A stretch of DNA of 61,496 bases, from contig NZ_JHVH01000023.1 of NCBI RefSeq assembly GCF_000620045.1, positions 1 through 61,496 of the forward strand, read 5' to 3'. Shown here piece by piece: positions 51,841-60,152 of this stretch. This DNA is from Halomonas halodenitrificans DSM 735 (GTDB taxonomy: Bacteria > Pseudomonadota > Gammaproteobacteria > Pseudomonadales > Halomonadaceae). The translations under genes and the position numbers were made by a program. Within the stretch, counting starts at the first letter, position 1. Each line of letters begins with the position of its first letter. Under the pieces are notes generated by a model, which saw only the letters and a program-made list of their open reading frames with translations, did no database searches and had not been told where the DNA came from.

Positions 51841-53100
51841 CTATCGATTATCCAAGGCGACCAGACCGGAGGTCCCGATGGCTTTTTGCAGACGACCACG
51901 AGCCTCGAAAAGCACGCTTCGATAATTCTGGGGTCTCAGTGACTCCCCCAGAATGATGCGCTGCCCCTCCTCCAGGGGATCGACAGGTCGGTCATCCACT
52001 CTCACTTCGTAGTGCAGGTTGGGACCCGTGGTGAGTCCGGAGGCCCCGACTTCACCCAGCGTATCGCCGGCATTGATGGCGTCCCCGACCGCCAGGCCGG
52101 AGGCGAAGCGGCTGAGATGCGTATAGCGGCTGAGGGTGCCCATCTCGTGCTCTACCTCCACGACACGACCATAACCGCCGCGACGACCGATGAAGGAGAC
52201 CCGCCCCGGCGCCGTCGCCATGACCGGGGTGCCGCGAGGGGCGGCAAGGTCGACGCCGTCATGACGACGGACCGCACCGTATACGGGATGACGTCGATTG
52301 CCGAAGGCGGACGTCAGGCGTGCGCCGAGCACCGGGAACCGCTTCGTCTCCACAAGGCTACCGTCCTTGAAGAGCATCACAGTGGCTCTCTGGTCCGTAG
52401 GCCATACCATCTCCAGTCGTGCCGACGGGTCAGCCAACCCCATATAGGTCAGACGGGGAGGCCCAACTCGCGTGCCATCCTCTCGGCGATCCTCTTCCCA
52501 CAGTAACTGCAGGCACTCCGCGCCCGAGATATCACGGCGTGTGTCCATGAGTCCGCCCAGCAGCACCTCAAGGTCCACAGCGAAACGCGTGGGTATCCCC
52601 TCTGCCGCCAAGGCGGCATAGAGTGACGTTTCAACGTCCACTTCACGGCCTAGAGTCAGGGTGTCGAGACGAGGCGGGACAATCCGCGTCGACGGCTGCT
52701 CCCCTAGCGTAACGACGTATTGAATACCCGAGTCACGCTCGATGGCCACTGACACCGGCTGTCCGGTCGTCAGAGAGGTGACAGCGAGACGATCTCCAGG
52801 CCGCAAGCGTCTTGGGTCGAATATCTCCGCCAGCGATGTCGACGCTTGGGTGCGCGCCTCGGCATTCACGCCAAGCTGCAGCAGCAGTGCGTTCAGGGTA
52901 TCCCCTGGTGCCACGATTAGCTCTTGGGCGATGCTCTCGGGCGGCTGAACGGCCAAGGGCGATGCCCCCTTCTGCGCGAGAGCTTGTGCCCTGGCCGATG
53001 CCGGTTCGCTCGATGATAGCGAGGCGCTCTCTTGCCAATGGGCTTCGGCCAGCAGAGGGCCCAGCCCCATCAACCCTACCAGCAACCAGTGCCGTGTCAT
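51841..53100 (-). CDS. M23/LytM-domain protein, catalytic His replaced by Asn
   Basis: This 419-aa exported protein (signal peptide WLLVGLMGLGPLLAEA) has an N-terminal LysM/OapA-like region and a C-terminal M23 domain with zinc ligands H and D in RRHDGVDLAAPRGTPV. The final motif reads GPNLHYEV, whereas active family members have GPHLHYEV: the first, catalytic His is Asn here. It may be an inactive LytM regulator (as EnvC-type proteins are) rather than an endopeptidase. It overlaps the DsbA-like gene by 4 bases, so the two are coupled. Confidence 0.82.
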   Translation of the reverse strand: MTRHWLLVGLMGLGPLLAEAHWQESASLSSSEPASARAQALAQKGASPLAVQPPESIAQELIVAPGDTLNALLLQLGVNAEARTQASTSLAEIFDPRRLRPGDRLAVTSLTTGQPVSVAIERDSGIQYVVTLGEQPSTRIVPPRLDTLTLGREVDVETSLYAALAAEGIPTRFAVDLEVLLGGLMDTRRDISGAECLQLLWEEDRREDGTRVGPPRLTYMGLADPSARLEMVWPTDQRATVMLFKDGSLVETKRFPVLGARLTSAFGNRRHPVYGAVRRHDGVDLAAPRGTPVMATAPGRVSFIGRRGGYGRVVEVEHEMGTLSRYTHLSRFASGLAVGDAINAGDTLGEVGASGLTTGPNLHYEVRVDDRPVDPLEEGQRIILGESLRPQNYRSVLFEARGRLQKAIGTSGLVALDNR

Positions 53101-53774
53101 GACGCGTCGTCCTCGCCCGAGACCTCGGTCACCTCACGGTTAACGGCGTCGACCAGCTCCTGCATGCCGAAGGGGTCCAACAGCTCACCATTGACGAAAA
53201 AGGTCGGCGTCTGGCGGATCTGGTTGGCCTTGACGTCTTCCTTGTCCTGGTCAATGACCGCTTGTACCTCGGGGGAATCAAGTTGTTCCTCTGCTGCAGT
53301 TCTGTCTAGACCGGCCTCGCTGGCGATATCCAGAATAGCGGCCTCATCGAAGCTGCCATGAGCCGCCCACTGGCTCTGCCGGGCCAGCAACGCTTCCAGC
53401 ACCGGCTGGAAGACGTCCTGGCGCCTGGCGACTTCCAGCACGCGAATGGCGGTATCGGACACGTCTCCGTGGAAGGGCGTGTAGCGCACCACCAGCCGCA
53501 CCTGGTCGGGGTATTCTTCCAGGATGCGCTTGGTCAGCGGATAGAAGGCACGGCAGGCCTCACAGGCCGGATCGAAGAACTCCACGATGGTCACCGGCGC
53601 TTCTTCCGGCCCCAGAATAGGCGAGTGTGAGCGCACCAGAGAGTTTTCGGCCTGGGCTTCATCCTGGCTGGCCGCCTCGGCGCCCATGCCCAATAGCGAG
53701 GGTCTCGATACCATCACGATAAGGGCGGTCAGCATCAACGCGCCAACCAGGATAAATGTCGCTTTTTTGTACAT
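53097..53774 (-). CDS. DsbA-family thiol oxidoreductase with N-terminal membrane anchor
   Basis: ATG 53774 (MYKKATFILVGALMLTALIV) follows GGAG with good spacing and is preferred to a TTG at 53786. One N-terminal membrane helix anchors a thioredoxin-fold domain with the redox motif CEAC in FFDPACEACRAFYPL, and a late cis-Pro region (RQTPTFFVNGELL). It probably handles disulfides in the periplasm. It is coupled to the M23-like gene downstream. Confidence 0.87.
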   Translation of the reverse strand: MYKKATFILVGALMLTALIVMVSRPSLLGMGAEAASQDEAQAENSLVRSHSPILGPEEAPVTIVEFFDPACEACRAFYPLTKRILEEYPDQVRLVVRYTPFHGDVSDTAIRVLEVARRQDVFQPVLEALLARQSQWAAHGSFDEAAILDIASEAGLDRTAAEEQLDSPEVQAVIDQDKEDVKANQIRQTPTFFVNGELLDPFGMQELVDAVNREVTEVSGEDDAS

Positions 53775-53875
53775 TGACTTCTCCAATTCAAGTGGTTAAG
53801 CGGAAAGCAAGACCAGAGAGCTGCTGAGTGGATCTCAACCGCTGTTGGGTGCCTAAGTCGGCGAATAGTGGCGTG

Positions 53876-54790
53876 TTATCCATGCCCATAAAGATTGGCT
53901 CCCTGATGCGCATGATCAATATGCTCGAATTCCAAGCTGGAGTGGCCAATGTCAAAGCGCGCTTTCAGCTGAGCTTTGATATCCGCCTTGACCGCCTCGA
54001 GCTGCTGCCAGCCGGCTTCCGTCGTCACCACGTGGCAGTCAAGCGCGGCGGTGTTCTCCTGCATTTGCCATAGGTGAACATGATGCACATCCTCAACCCC
54101 TTGGACGTCACGCAGGGCGTCAATGACTGATTGACCATCGATATCGGGTGGCGAGCCCAACATCAGTGTCCGGATAGGACCACCTATCTCCGTAAAGGCG
54201 AGATAAAGAATATAGAGCGCAATGCCGATCGTAATCGCAGGGTCTACCCAGCGCATGTCATATAGCAGAATTAGTGAGCCGCCGATGATCACAGCGATGG
54301 ACGCAAAGGCATCGGACAGATTGTGCAGGAAGAGAGCGCGGATGTTGACGCTATGTTTTTGCATCGACCAAGTGAGCAAGGCCGTTAGCGCATCGACAAG
54401 AAGAGCGACAATGCCGATGATGACGACTATCCAGCCCTGAATCTCTGGCGGGTCGATCATGCGCATGACGCCTTCATAAATTAGATAAAACCCAACGAGA
54501 ATGAGGGTCGTGTAGTTGATCAGCGCTGCGACAATCTCGATTCGCCCATAGCCGAACGTCATCTGAGAGTCAGGTGGTCGCCTCGCGATCTTGCGGGCCG
54601 CAAAGGCAATGACAAGGGCAGCCATGTCGGAAAAATTATGCAGCGCATCCGCGATCAGCGCGAGGCTTCCGGCCAAGATACCCCCAACAATCTGAGCAAC
54701 GGTCAATATCCCGTTGGCCCAGATGGCAATGCTCACCCGACGGTCACCAGAGGTGGGGTCAAGATGGGGATGATCGTGATGATGTCCCAT
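53876..54790 (-). CDS. Cation diffusion facilitator (CzcD/ZitB-like)
   Basis: This 304-aa protein has a His-rich N-terminus (MGHHHDHPHLD), six membrane helices and two HxxxD zinc sites, HNFSD in TM2 and HNLSD in TM5, as in ZitB and CzcD. The C-terminal cytoplasmic domain has the metal-sensing HHVHLWQM region. It exports Zn2+, Cd2+ or Co2+ by proton antiport. A second MerR-type promoter lies 35 bases upstream. An IS1182-family element sits immediately beyond that promoter. Confidence 0.92.
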   Translation of the reverse strand: MGHHHDHPHLDPTSGDRRVSIAIWANGILTVAQIVGGILAGSLALIADALHNFSDMAALVIAFAARKIARRPPDSQMTFGYGRIEIVAALINYTTLILVGFYLIYEGVMRMIDPPEIQGWIVVIIGIVALLVDALTALLTWSMQKHSVNIRALFLHNLSDAFASIAVIIGGSLILLYDMRWVDPAITIGIALYILYLAFTEIGGPIRTLMLGSPPDIDGQSVIDALRDVQGVEDVHHVHLWQMQENTAALDCHVVTTEAGWQQLEAVKADIKAQLKARFDIGHSSLEFEHIDHAHQGANLYGHG

Positions 54791-54824
54791 GCGTCATCCT
54801 TGTGGTGTCACCTGATGACGCGAC

Positions 54825-54855
54825 AGTATAAAACCTATACCAACTCAAGCTTCAA
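54825..54855 (-). promoter_or_regulatory. Candidate MerR-type promoter of the CDF gene
   Basis: On the minus strand TTGAAG (plus 54850-54855) and TATACT (plus 54825-54830) are separated by 19 bases. The spacer GTTGGTATAGG and flanks share words with the cadA operator (AACT, TTCAAG). The MerR protein at 50471 could act here, since no other merR gene adjoins. Confidence 0.5.
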
Positions 54856-54889
54856 GCCCGAATTATAATGAAGGCTGAGCCAGGGCTAG

Positions 54890-56466
54890 CAGTCTGTCGG
54901 GTTATGGGTGTCGCTCATAGTAACGGCACCCACTTCTCTCGATTTTCGTGTTGGCGCCGGCCATGTCTCTTGTGTGGCGCCATTCGGCGATCCTGGAGTG
55001 GCCTGAGCGCTTGTGACGCAGCCTTATCGCTGAGGCATGCCCCTCAGCCTGCGGCCAGGCGATGCATCCGCTTGATATTCCATGCCAGGGTGGCCAGTCG
55101 CCACTCGCCGCTGACCTTATCCAGGCCACGTAACGAGAACTGCCGGAACCCCATCACGTGTTTGATGATCCCGAAGACCGGCTCTACCGTGTGCTTGCGC
55201 AGCGCATAAAGCGCTCGGCCCGCCTGTGTCTTCAAGCGATGTGCCATCTGCTCGACGGGGTCATCGCTCTCCGGCACTGGCGGATCCACGGCGAAACGCT
55301 CGAAGACCGGAAGGTGATGGAGATCACGCTTCATCGCCAATAGCGGCTCGATGCCGTGCTCATGGCAGGCCCGGACATTGGCAGCGTTGAAATAGCCCGT
55401 ATCGGCCAGCAGATGGGCGGGCTTGCCCACCGCCTCCGGGTAGCCTTGCCAGGCCGTCAGCAACGGCATGACTTGCTGCTTGTCGTTGGTTGCCTGAGTG
55501 ACGTGGACATGGGTCACCAGCAGACTCTCGGTATCAACGGCGGCTTGGGCGTTGAAGCACTGATCAAACCCCTTGCCGGTGACCGGCATGATCCGTGACT
55601 GCGGGTCGGTGAAGTTGAGCTGGTCCTTGTCACGCGGGCCGCCAGTGGGCGGTTCGGGATCCCGCCCACGGGGTTTCTTGCCGGCCTTGCGCTGCGCCTC
55701 CCGCCGCGCCACCTTTTCCTGGTAGGCGGCTTGCTCGGTGGCGTCCCGCTCCTCGGCGCGCGCCTCGATCTTGGCCTTCGCCTCGGCGATGGCCGCCAGG
55801 CGGGCTTCACGGCGGGCAATCTCGGCGGGGATATCCATGCCGTCGGCCGCGTCCTCCTGGTCCGCCGACTCGGCCCGCTCGGTCAGTGCCCTCACCTCCG
55901 CCCGGAGTTGTGCTTCCAGCTTCTTGGCATGGCCATACGATAGCGCCTTGTGCTTGCTGGCGTTGGCCTTGAGCTTGGTGCCGTCCAGGGCGATGGTGCC
56001 GAGCTTGAGCAGCTTCATCTCGCGAGCCAGCAGCAGCACCTGCACGAACAGCTGCTCCAGCTCCGGCAGGAAACGCCGGCGAAAGGTCGCCAGCGTGTCG
56101 TGGTCGGGATGGGTATTGGCCGCCAGGTAACGGAACGCCACCGAGTCATAGGTGGCGCGCTCGATCTTGCGGCTGGAGACCACCCCGGTGGCGTAGCCAT
56201 AGACCAGCAGACTCAGCAACACTGCCGGGTGGTGGGCCTTATGCCCTCGACCGGCGTAGCGTCGCGTCAGCGCCGAGAGATCCAGTTGTTCGACGACATC
56301 GACCACGAACCGCGCCAGGTGGCCATCGGGCAGCCACTCGTCTACCGAAGGCGGCAGGAGATAGTCGGTCTGACGGTCAACGGGGATGAAGCGGCTCATG
56401 GCGACGTTCCAGTAGTGGCGGCATGCTGAGAGTATCTCACGGCGTTATCGAAAACCCGACAGACTG
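54890..56466 (-). mobile_element. IS1182-family insertion sequence, 1577 bp, CTAG duplication
   Basis: The ends read CAGTCTGTCGGGTT at 54890 and AACCCGACAGACTG ending at 56466, perfect inverted repeats over at least 14 bases. CTAG occurs on both flanks (54886-54889 and 56467-56470), a 4-bp target duplication. One transposase gene fills the interior. Confidence 0.88.
55044..56399 (-). CDS. IS1182-family transposase
   Basis: This 451-aa DDE transposase has the IS1182 N-terminal domain (LLPPSVDEWLPDGHLARFVV), a helical basic middle with long charged repeats (ARREARLAAIAEAKAKIEAR), and catalytic aspartates in TIALDGTKLKANAS and HLLADTGYFN. The glutamate region is VEPVFGIIKHVMGFRQF. It is intact and probably functional. 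It occupies a single-gene element whose inverted repeats and CTAG duplication are visible. Confidence 0.9.
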   Translation of the reverse strand: MSRFIPVDRQTDYLLPPSVDEWLPDGHLARFVVDVVEQLDLSALTRRYAGRGHKAHHPAVLLSLLVYGYATGVVSSRKIERATYDSVAFRYLAANTHPDHDTLATFRRRFLPELEQLFVQVLLLAREMKLLKLGTIALDGTKLKANASKHKALSYGHAKKLEAQLRAEVRALTERAESADQEDAADGMDIPAEIARREARLAAIAEAKAKIEARAEERDATEQAAYQEKVARREAQRKAGKKPRGRDPEPPTGGPRDKDQLNFTDPQSRIMPVTGKGFDQCFNAQAAVDTESLLVTHVHVTQATNDKQQVMPLLTAWQGYPEAVGKPAHLLADTGYFNAANVRACHEHGIEPLLAMKRDLHHLPVFERFAVDPPVPESDDPVEQMAHRLKTQAGRALYALRKHTVEPVFGIIKHVMGFRQFSLRGLDKVSGEWRLATLAWNIKRMHRLAAG

Positions 56467-56523
56467 CTAGGCGTGTGGAACTTTGCATAGTGGGCGCTGT
56501 ACCAGACATGGTTACCATGTTCC

Positions 56524-57961
56524 ATGTCCCGGAAGGAGCCCATTGTGATACCCAAGCCCCACTCGCACACCTGGCTGATGAGCCTAGCTTTACTCTTGAT
56601 GCAGGCGACGCCAGCCCTCGCCGAGCCACGACTGCCGGACTTCACGGAGCTGGTCGACAAGGCCGCGCCAGCCGTCGTCAACATCTCCACCTCACGGGAG
56701 ATCGAGAGGTCCATGACGTCCTCTCGGCAGTTTGGGGGGGCAGGAGGTGCCGGAGATCTTTCGAGAGTTCTTCGGCGACCGCATCCCGATGCCACCCGGC
56801 GGTGCGCCCAATCGCAATGAGGAGCCACGTCAGTCACTGGGATCGGGCTTCATCTTCGATGAAGACGGCTACATCATGACCAACGCCCACGTGGTCAAGG
56901 GCGCCGACAAGATCCTGGTGCGACTAAACGACCGTCGCGAACTCGAGGCCGAGCTCGTGGGGGCCGACGAGAAGACCGATGTGGCGGTGCTCAAGGTCGA
57001 CACCGACAACCTGCCTACCCTGGAGCTAGGCAACTCCGACGACCTTCAAGTCGGCCAATGGGTCGCCGCCATCGGTTCCCCTTTCGGCTTCGACCACTCG
57101 GTGACCTCCGGCATCATCAGCGCTATCAACCGCACTCTGCCCCAGGACGTCTACGTTCCCTTCATCCAGACCGACGTGGCGATCAACCCTGGCAACTCCG
57201 GCGGTCCACTGTTCAACCTTGATGGCGAGGTTGTGGGCATCAACTCCCAGATTCTGACCCGCAGCGGCGGCTACATGGGCCTCTCCTTCGCCATTCCCAT
57301 CGATGTGGCGCTGGACGTGGCCAACCAGCTGCGCGAAGAGGGCTATGTGAGCCGCGGCTGGCTGGGCGTCAGCATACAGCCGGTGTCAAAGGACCTGGCG
57401 GAGTCCTTCGGCATGGAACAGGCCGAGGGTGCCCTGATCGCCCAGGTCGAGCCCGGCAGCCCTGCGGCGGAAGGCGGGATCAAGGCAGGTGATGTCATTC
57501 TCGAAGTCAACAGTCAGGAAGTAGACCACTCCACCACGCTGCCGCGCCTGGTCGGTCAGACGAGTCCTGGTGAGGAGGTCGACCTCAGAGTGTTGCGCGA
57601 TGGCCAGCGAGAGCGCATCACGTTAGAGGTCGGCGAGTGGCCGAATGCCGGCCCCGAGCAATCCGATGGCGACCCGGTGCGCCTCGGGATCGTGGTTCAG
57701 CCGCTGAGTAGCATGGAACAGCGCCGGCTTGGCATTGATCACGGGGTGCGCATCGCCAAGGTCGATCCGACCGGCCATGCCGCTGCCGCTGGCATTCGCC
57801 CCGGCGATGTGCTGGTCAGCCTGGGCCAGCAACCGATAGAGAGCCCGCAACAGCTGACGGAGTTGCTGACCAACCTGCCGGACGACCAAACGGTGCCGGT
57901 TCTGCTCAACCGCGACGGCCGTGCCTACTTCGTGGCCCTGCGAGTGGGCAATGGTGACTGA
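56524..57961 (+). pseudogene. degP: DegP/MucD-family periplasmic serine protease, frameshifted
   Basis: A signal peptide (LALLLMQATPALAE) and the DegP N-terminus are in one frame (56524-56740); the rest is in the next frame from about 56741 (QEVPEIFREFFGDRIP). The switch coincides with a G7 tract at 56734-56740; with six Gs the reading SSRQFGGQEVPE is continuous, so a single-base gain explains it. The remainder is intact: catalytic His in TNAHVV, Asp in KTDVAVLKV, Ser in NPGNSGGPLF, then two PDZ domains. A downstream start could give a protein without a signal peptide. Slippage restoring the frame, or a sequencing error, remains possible. Confidence 0.85.
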
Positions 57962-58060
<99 letters not shown>

Positions 58061-58161
58061 TGAACGGGCTGGGCTTGAGGTTCTAGTGAATATCACTACT
58101 TGCACAAGTCAGGACACATACTTGATAGAGCTTTTAGTCAAGTTTGCGTTTCTACGGATAA

Positions 58162-58596
58162 GGCCAAGGTGCGCGTCGGCGCAATCCCCACGCAGACCGG
58201 GATATGCGTGAAGCGCCGCACCTTGGTGAACAGTTCCTGGGCGTGACGGTGCATCTGCTCCGGGGCAAAGCCGTCGAAGCGCACGAACATCTCGTCGATG
58301 GAGTAGGGCTCCACGCCGGCAGAGAACTCCTCCAGCACCTGCTGCACCCGGGAGGACATATCCCCGTAGAGTTCATAGTTCGAGGACAACAGCGTGATGA
58401 GCCGCTGGCGGAGCATTGGCTGCAGCTCGAAGGCAGGTGTGCCCATGGCCACGCCCAGCGCCTTGAGCTCGTTGGAACGAGCGATCACGCAGCCATCGTT
58501 GTTAGAGAGTACGCCCACGGGCACGCCCTCCAGCCGCGGCTGAAAGGCCCGCTCGCAGCTGACGTAGAAGTTGTTGCAGTCGATCAGTCCGATCAT
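58162..58596 (-). pseudogene. umuC: umuC N-terminal part, split by the Tn554-like element
   Basis: From ATG 58596 the frame reads MIGLIDCNNFYVSCERAFQP, carries the Y-family catalytic block (SIDEMFVRFDGF) and ends at GIAPTRTLA, exactly where the C-terminal part at 36884 resumes KLANRAAKK. Past the break it adds LSVETQT from the element and stops at 58138. umuD ends 14 bases upstream, so this is a standard umuDC operon. The enzyme is dead, or at best a truncated dominant form. Confidence 0.93.
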
Positions 58597-58610
58597 GGGC
58601 CTGGCCCCGG

Positions 58611-59051
58611 CTAGACGGTGTACTCGTGGACTACTGCGCGGACCACGCCCCAGGCCTGGCACTCCAGGTCCGCGGCGGGGATGGGGCGGTAAGCGGGGTT
58701 GGCCGAGGTGAAGTAGGGACGGTTGCCGATCAACTCGTAGCGTTTCACCACCAGCTCCCCCTCCACCGTGGCGACCAGGATATGCCCGGGCCGCGGCTCG
58801 ATGGCGCTATCGACCACCAGCAGGTCACCCTCCGCGATGCCCAGCGCCTCCATGCTGTCGCCGGTGACGGTCATGAAGAAGGTCGAGGAGGGGCGCTTCA
58901 CCAGCCGCTCGTTGAGGTCCAGGGTGCGCCCCTCGTAGTCCTGGGCCGGGCTCGGAAAGCCCGACAGCCCGGCCCGCGTTAGGGGCAGAGGGAAGGGCAG
59001 GGGCTGCGCCGGCGGCGCCGGATCCGCGGGAATGAGCTTGGGGTGTGGCAT
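58611..59051 (-). CDS. umuD: UmuD, LexA-like self-cleaving SOS mutagenesis protein
   Basis: This 146-aa protein has the UmuD phrase GFPSPAQDYEGRTLDLNERL, catalytic Ser66 in GDSMEALGI and Lys103 in VVKRYEL, 37 residues apart as in E. coli UmuD (S60/K97). The self-cleavage site before GFPSPA is Ser30-Gly31 here, where E. coli has Cys-Gly. UmuD' normally pairs with UmuC to make polymerase V; its partner gene is broken. Residues 8-24 are proline-rich. Confidence 0.92.
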   Translation of the reverse strand: MPHPKLIPADPAPPAQPLPFPLPLTRAGLSGFPSPAQDYEGRTLDLNERLVKRPSSTFFMTVTGDSMEALGIAEGDLLVVDSAIEPRPGHILVATVEGELVVKRYELIGNRPYFTSANPAYRPIPAADLECQAWGVVRAVVHEYTV

Positions 59052-59070
59052 GGTGGGCTCCTCTCGATAC

Positions 59071-59085
59071 CTGATATTTATACAG
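59071..59085 (-). promoter_or_regulatory. Possible LexA-like box upstream of umuD
   Basis: CTGTATAAATATCAG on the minus strand, 20 bases before the umuD start, resembles the SOS box CTGT-N8-ACAG but is one base short (CTG-N9-CAG). UmuD is normally SOS-controlled, so it may be a degenerate LexA site. Confidence 0.35.
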
Positions 59086-59287
59086 TATCAGGCAGGCGAC
59101 CCGGCCTGCCAAGCCCTTGCACCGCGAAGGTCGCGAGCAGGCTCAGCATGATGCTGCTAATCTGACTGAGGATTAGGCATAGCAAGGGAGTGCGAAATGA
59201 AAGCTCATACTCGTCAATGTAGGACCCCACTACTGGCTCCGGTGGTATGTCAGCTCACGACCCAAAGCGGCCAGGCCGGCAAAGGCA

Positions 59288-59319
59288 GCATGCGCGTTCA
59301 TTGGGGATATGCAGCATGC
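59288..59319 (+). repeat. attC-like repeat, copy 1
   Basis: 32 bp bounded by GCATGC at both ends, containing GCGCGTTCA and GGATAT. It matches the copy at 59417 in 26 of 32 positions with no gaps. GTTATG follows at 59332, as at the end of an integron recombination site. Confidence 0.5.
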
Positions 59320-59416
59320 ACGATGATCTGTGTTATGTGGCCGAGCTATACTTGATTCCTAGAGTTTTCAATAGGATGAGATATGTTCGATCACGCAGAA
59401 TAACATTGTTGAACTC

Positions 59417-59448
59417 GCATGCGCGTTCAAGTGGAATATCAAGCATGC
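59417..59448 (+). repeat. attC-like repeat, copy 2
   Basis: 32 bp with the same GCATGC ends and GCGCGTTCA core as copy 1, starting 129 bases after it. TTGAAC and GTTCAA flank the core as a 6-bp stem. GTTATG follows at 59463, directly before the lipoprotein-like gene. Confidence 0.5.
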
Positions 59449-59485
59449 TATATAATAAAACTGTTATGAATAAAAGGAAAATCGC

Positions 59486-59836
59486 ATGAAACTTAAACTT
59501 ATGTCTCTAGTAACTATCTTCTTGATTGCATCTTGCTCAAATGCAGAAGCTCAATTAACTATTAATGAAGCTGAAAGTATAGGGTTCAAGAAAAAGCAGC
59601 AGCAACTATTTCAAATGATTGGCGCTATTGATGGTTGGAGTGGGACTTGGGAAGGAGAAAGGGTTGAGCTTTATCAATTCGAAAGCCCAGAAAAGATAAA
59701 GAAAGATTTATTTTCGACTTCAACAGATGAGGGCAATATTTCTGGATGGGTGGATAAGTGCACAGTCAGAAATATGTTCATGTTAAGCAAGGGCAAAAAA
59801 GCTTGCTCAAAACTGAAAACTTTGACTGGTTCATAA
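59486..59836 (+). CDS. AT-rich cassette gene, putative lipoprotein, 116 aa
   Basis: The protein begins MKLKLMSLVTIFLIASCSNA, a lipoprotein-type signal with lipobox IASC. The mature part is hydrophilic with two more cysteines (KCTVRN, KKACSK). No family is recognised. Base composition is far more AT-rich than neighbours, and the TAA stop (59834-59836) lies inside the attC left core, the classic layout of an integron gene cassette. Confidence 0.7.
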   Translation: MKLKLMSLVTIFLIASCSNAEAQLTINEAESIGFKKKQQQLFQMIGAIDGWSGTWEGERVELYQFESPEKIKKDLFSTSTDEGNISGWVDKCTVRNMFMLSKGKKACSKLKTLTGS

Positions 59837-59910
59837 CAAGCGCCGGCACAAACATTCGCTTCGCTCATTGGACTCGCAACAAGTTGCGAGCCTGTGCGGC
59901 GGGCGTTATG
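59832..59910 (+). repeat. Integron attC recombination site
   Basis: 79 bp begin CATAACAAGCGCCGGCACA and end TGTGCGGCGGGCGTTATG. These pair as an imperfect palindrome with one extra G in the left arm, the extrahelical base typical of attC. The inner stem CTCGCAAC-AA-GTTGCGAG is perfect. No integron integrase gene is present in the window. Confidence 0.78.
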
Positions 59911-59926
59911 CAGCAAGGAGGAAATC

Positions 59927-60073
59927 ATGATTTCAGATCAGGAAAGGGCGTTAGCTGAGCAGGTCATCAAGTTGCATGATGGAAAAAGCTTTGACATATT
60001 GCAGAATCTATCAACATCGTCTCATCGCGAAGGAGGCGAAGGCCCCGTCACTGAAGATATCCTGAATCCGTGA
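59927..60073 (+). CDS. Start of a second cassette ORF, 48 aa, probably truncated
   Basis: GGAGGAAATC precedes ATG 59927, 16 bases after the attC end, the usual cassette-gene position. The first half reads MISDQERALAEQVIKLHDGK; the C-terminal half (about residue 35 on) uses GC-rich codons like the IS1380 side, so it is probably cut by that insertion. No function can be assigned. Confidence 0.5.
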   Translation: MISDQERALAEQVIKLHDGKSFDILQNLSTSSHREGGEGPVTEDILNP

Positions 60074-60152
60074 GACCGGCCCCCAGGAATGCTTCTAACC
60101 TACTGAACTGCATGGCAATATAGCGAATATCGCCATTCACCCAGACAGTGCC

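Larger units (their letters stand above)
59052..59485. other. Non-coding stretch with attC-like repeats
   Basis: The 434 bases between umuD and the lipoprotein-like gene contain a possible SOS site, a weak plus-strand ORF (59197-59355, 52 codons, with a GGGAG site upstream) and two related 32-bp repeats, each followed by GTTATG. I judge the ORF doubtful. The arrangement suggests gene-poor integron-cassette DNA. Confidence 0.5.

Noticed and set aside
54868..54889. Start of a merR gene cut by IS1182
   Set aside because: The short frame after ATG 54868 (MKAEPGLA) does not resemble a MerR N-terminus, and no continuation appears after the IS.
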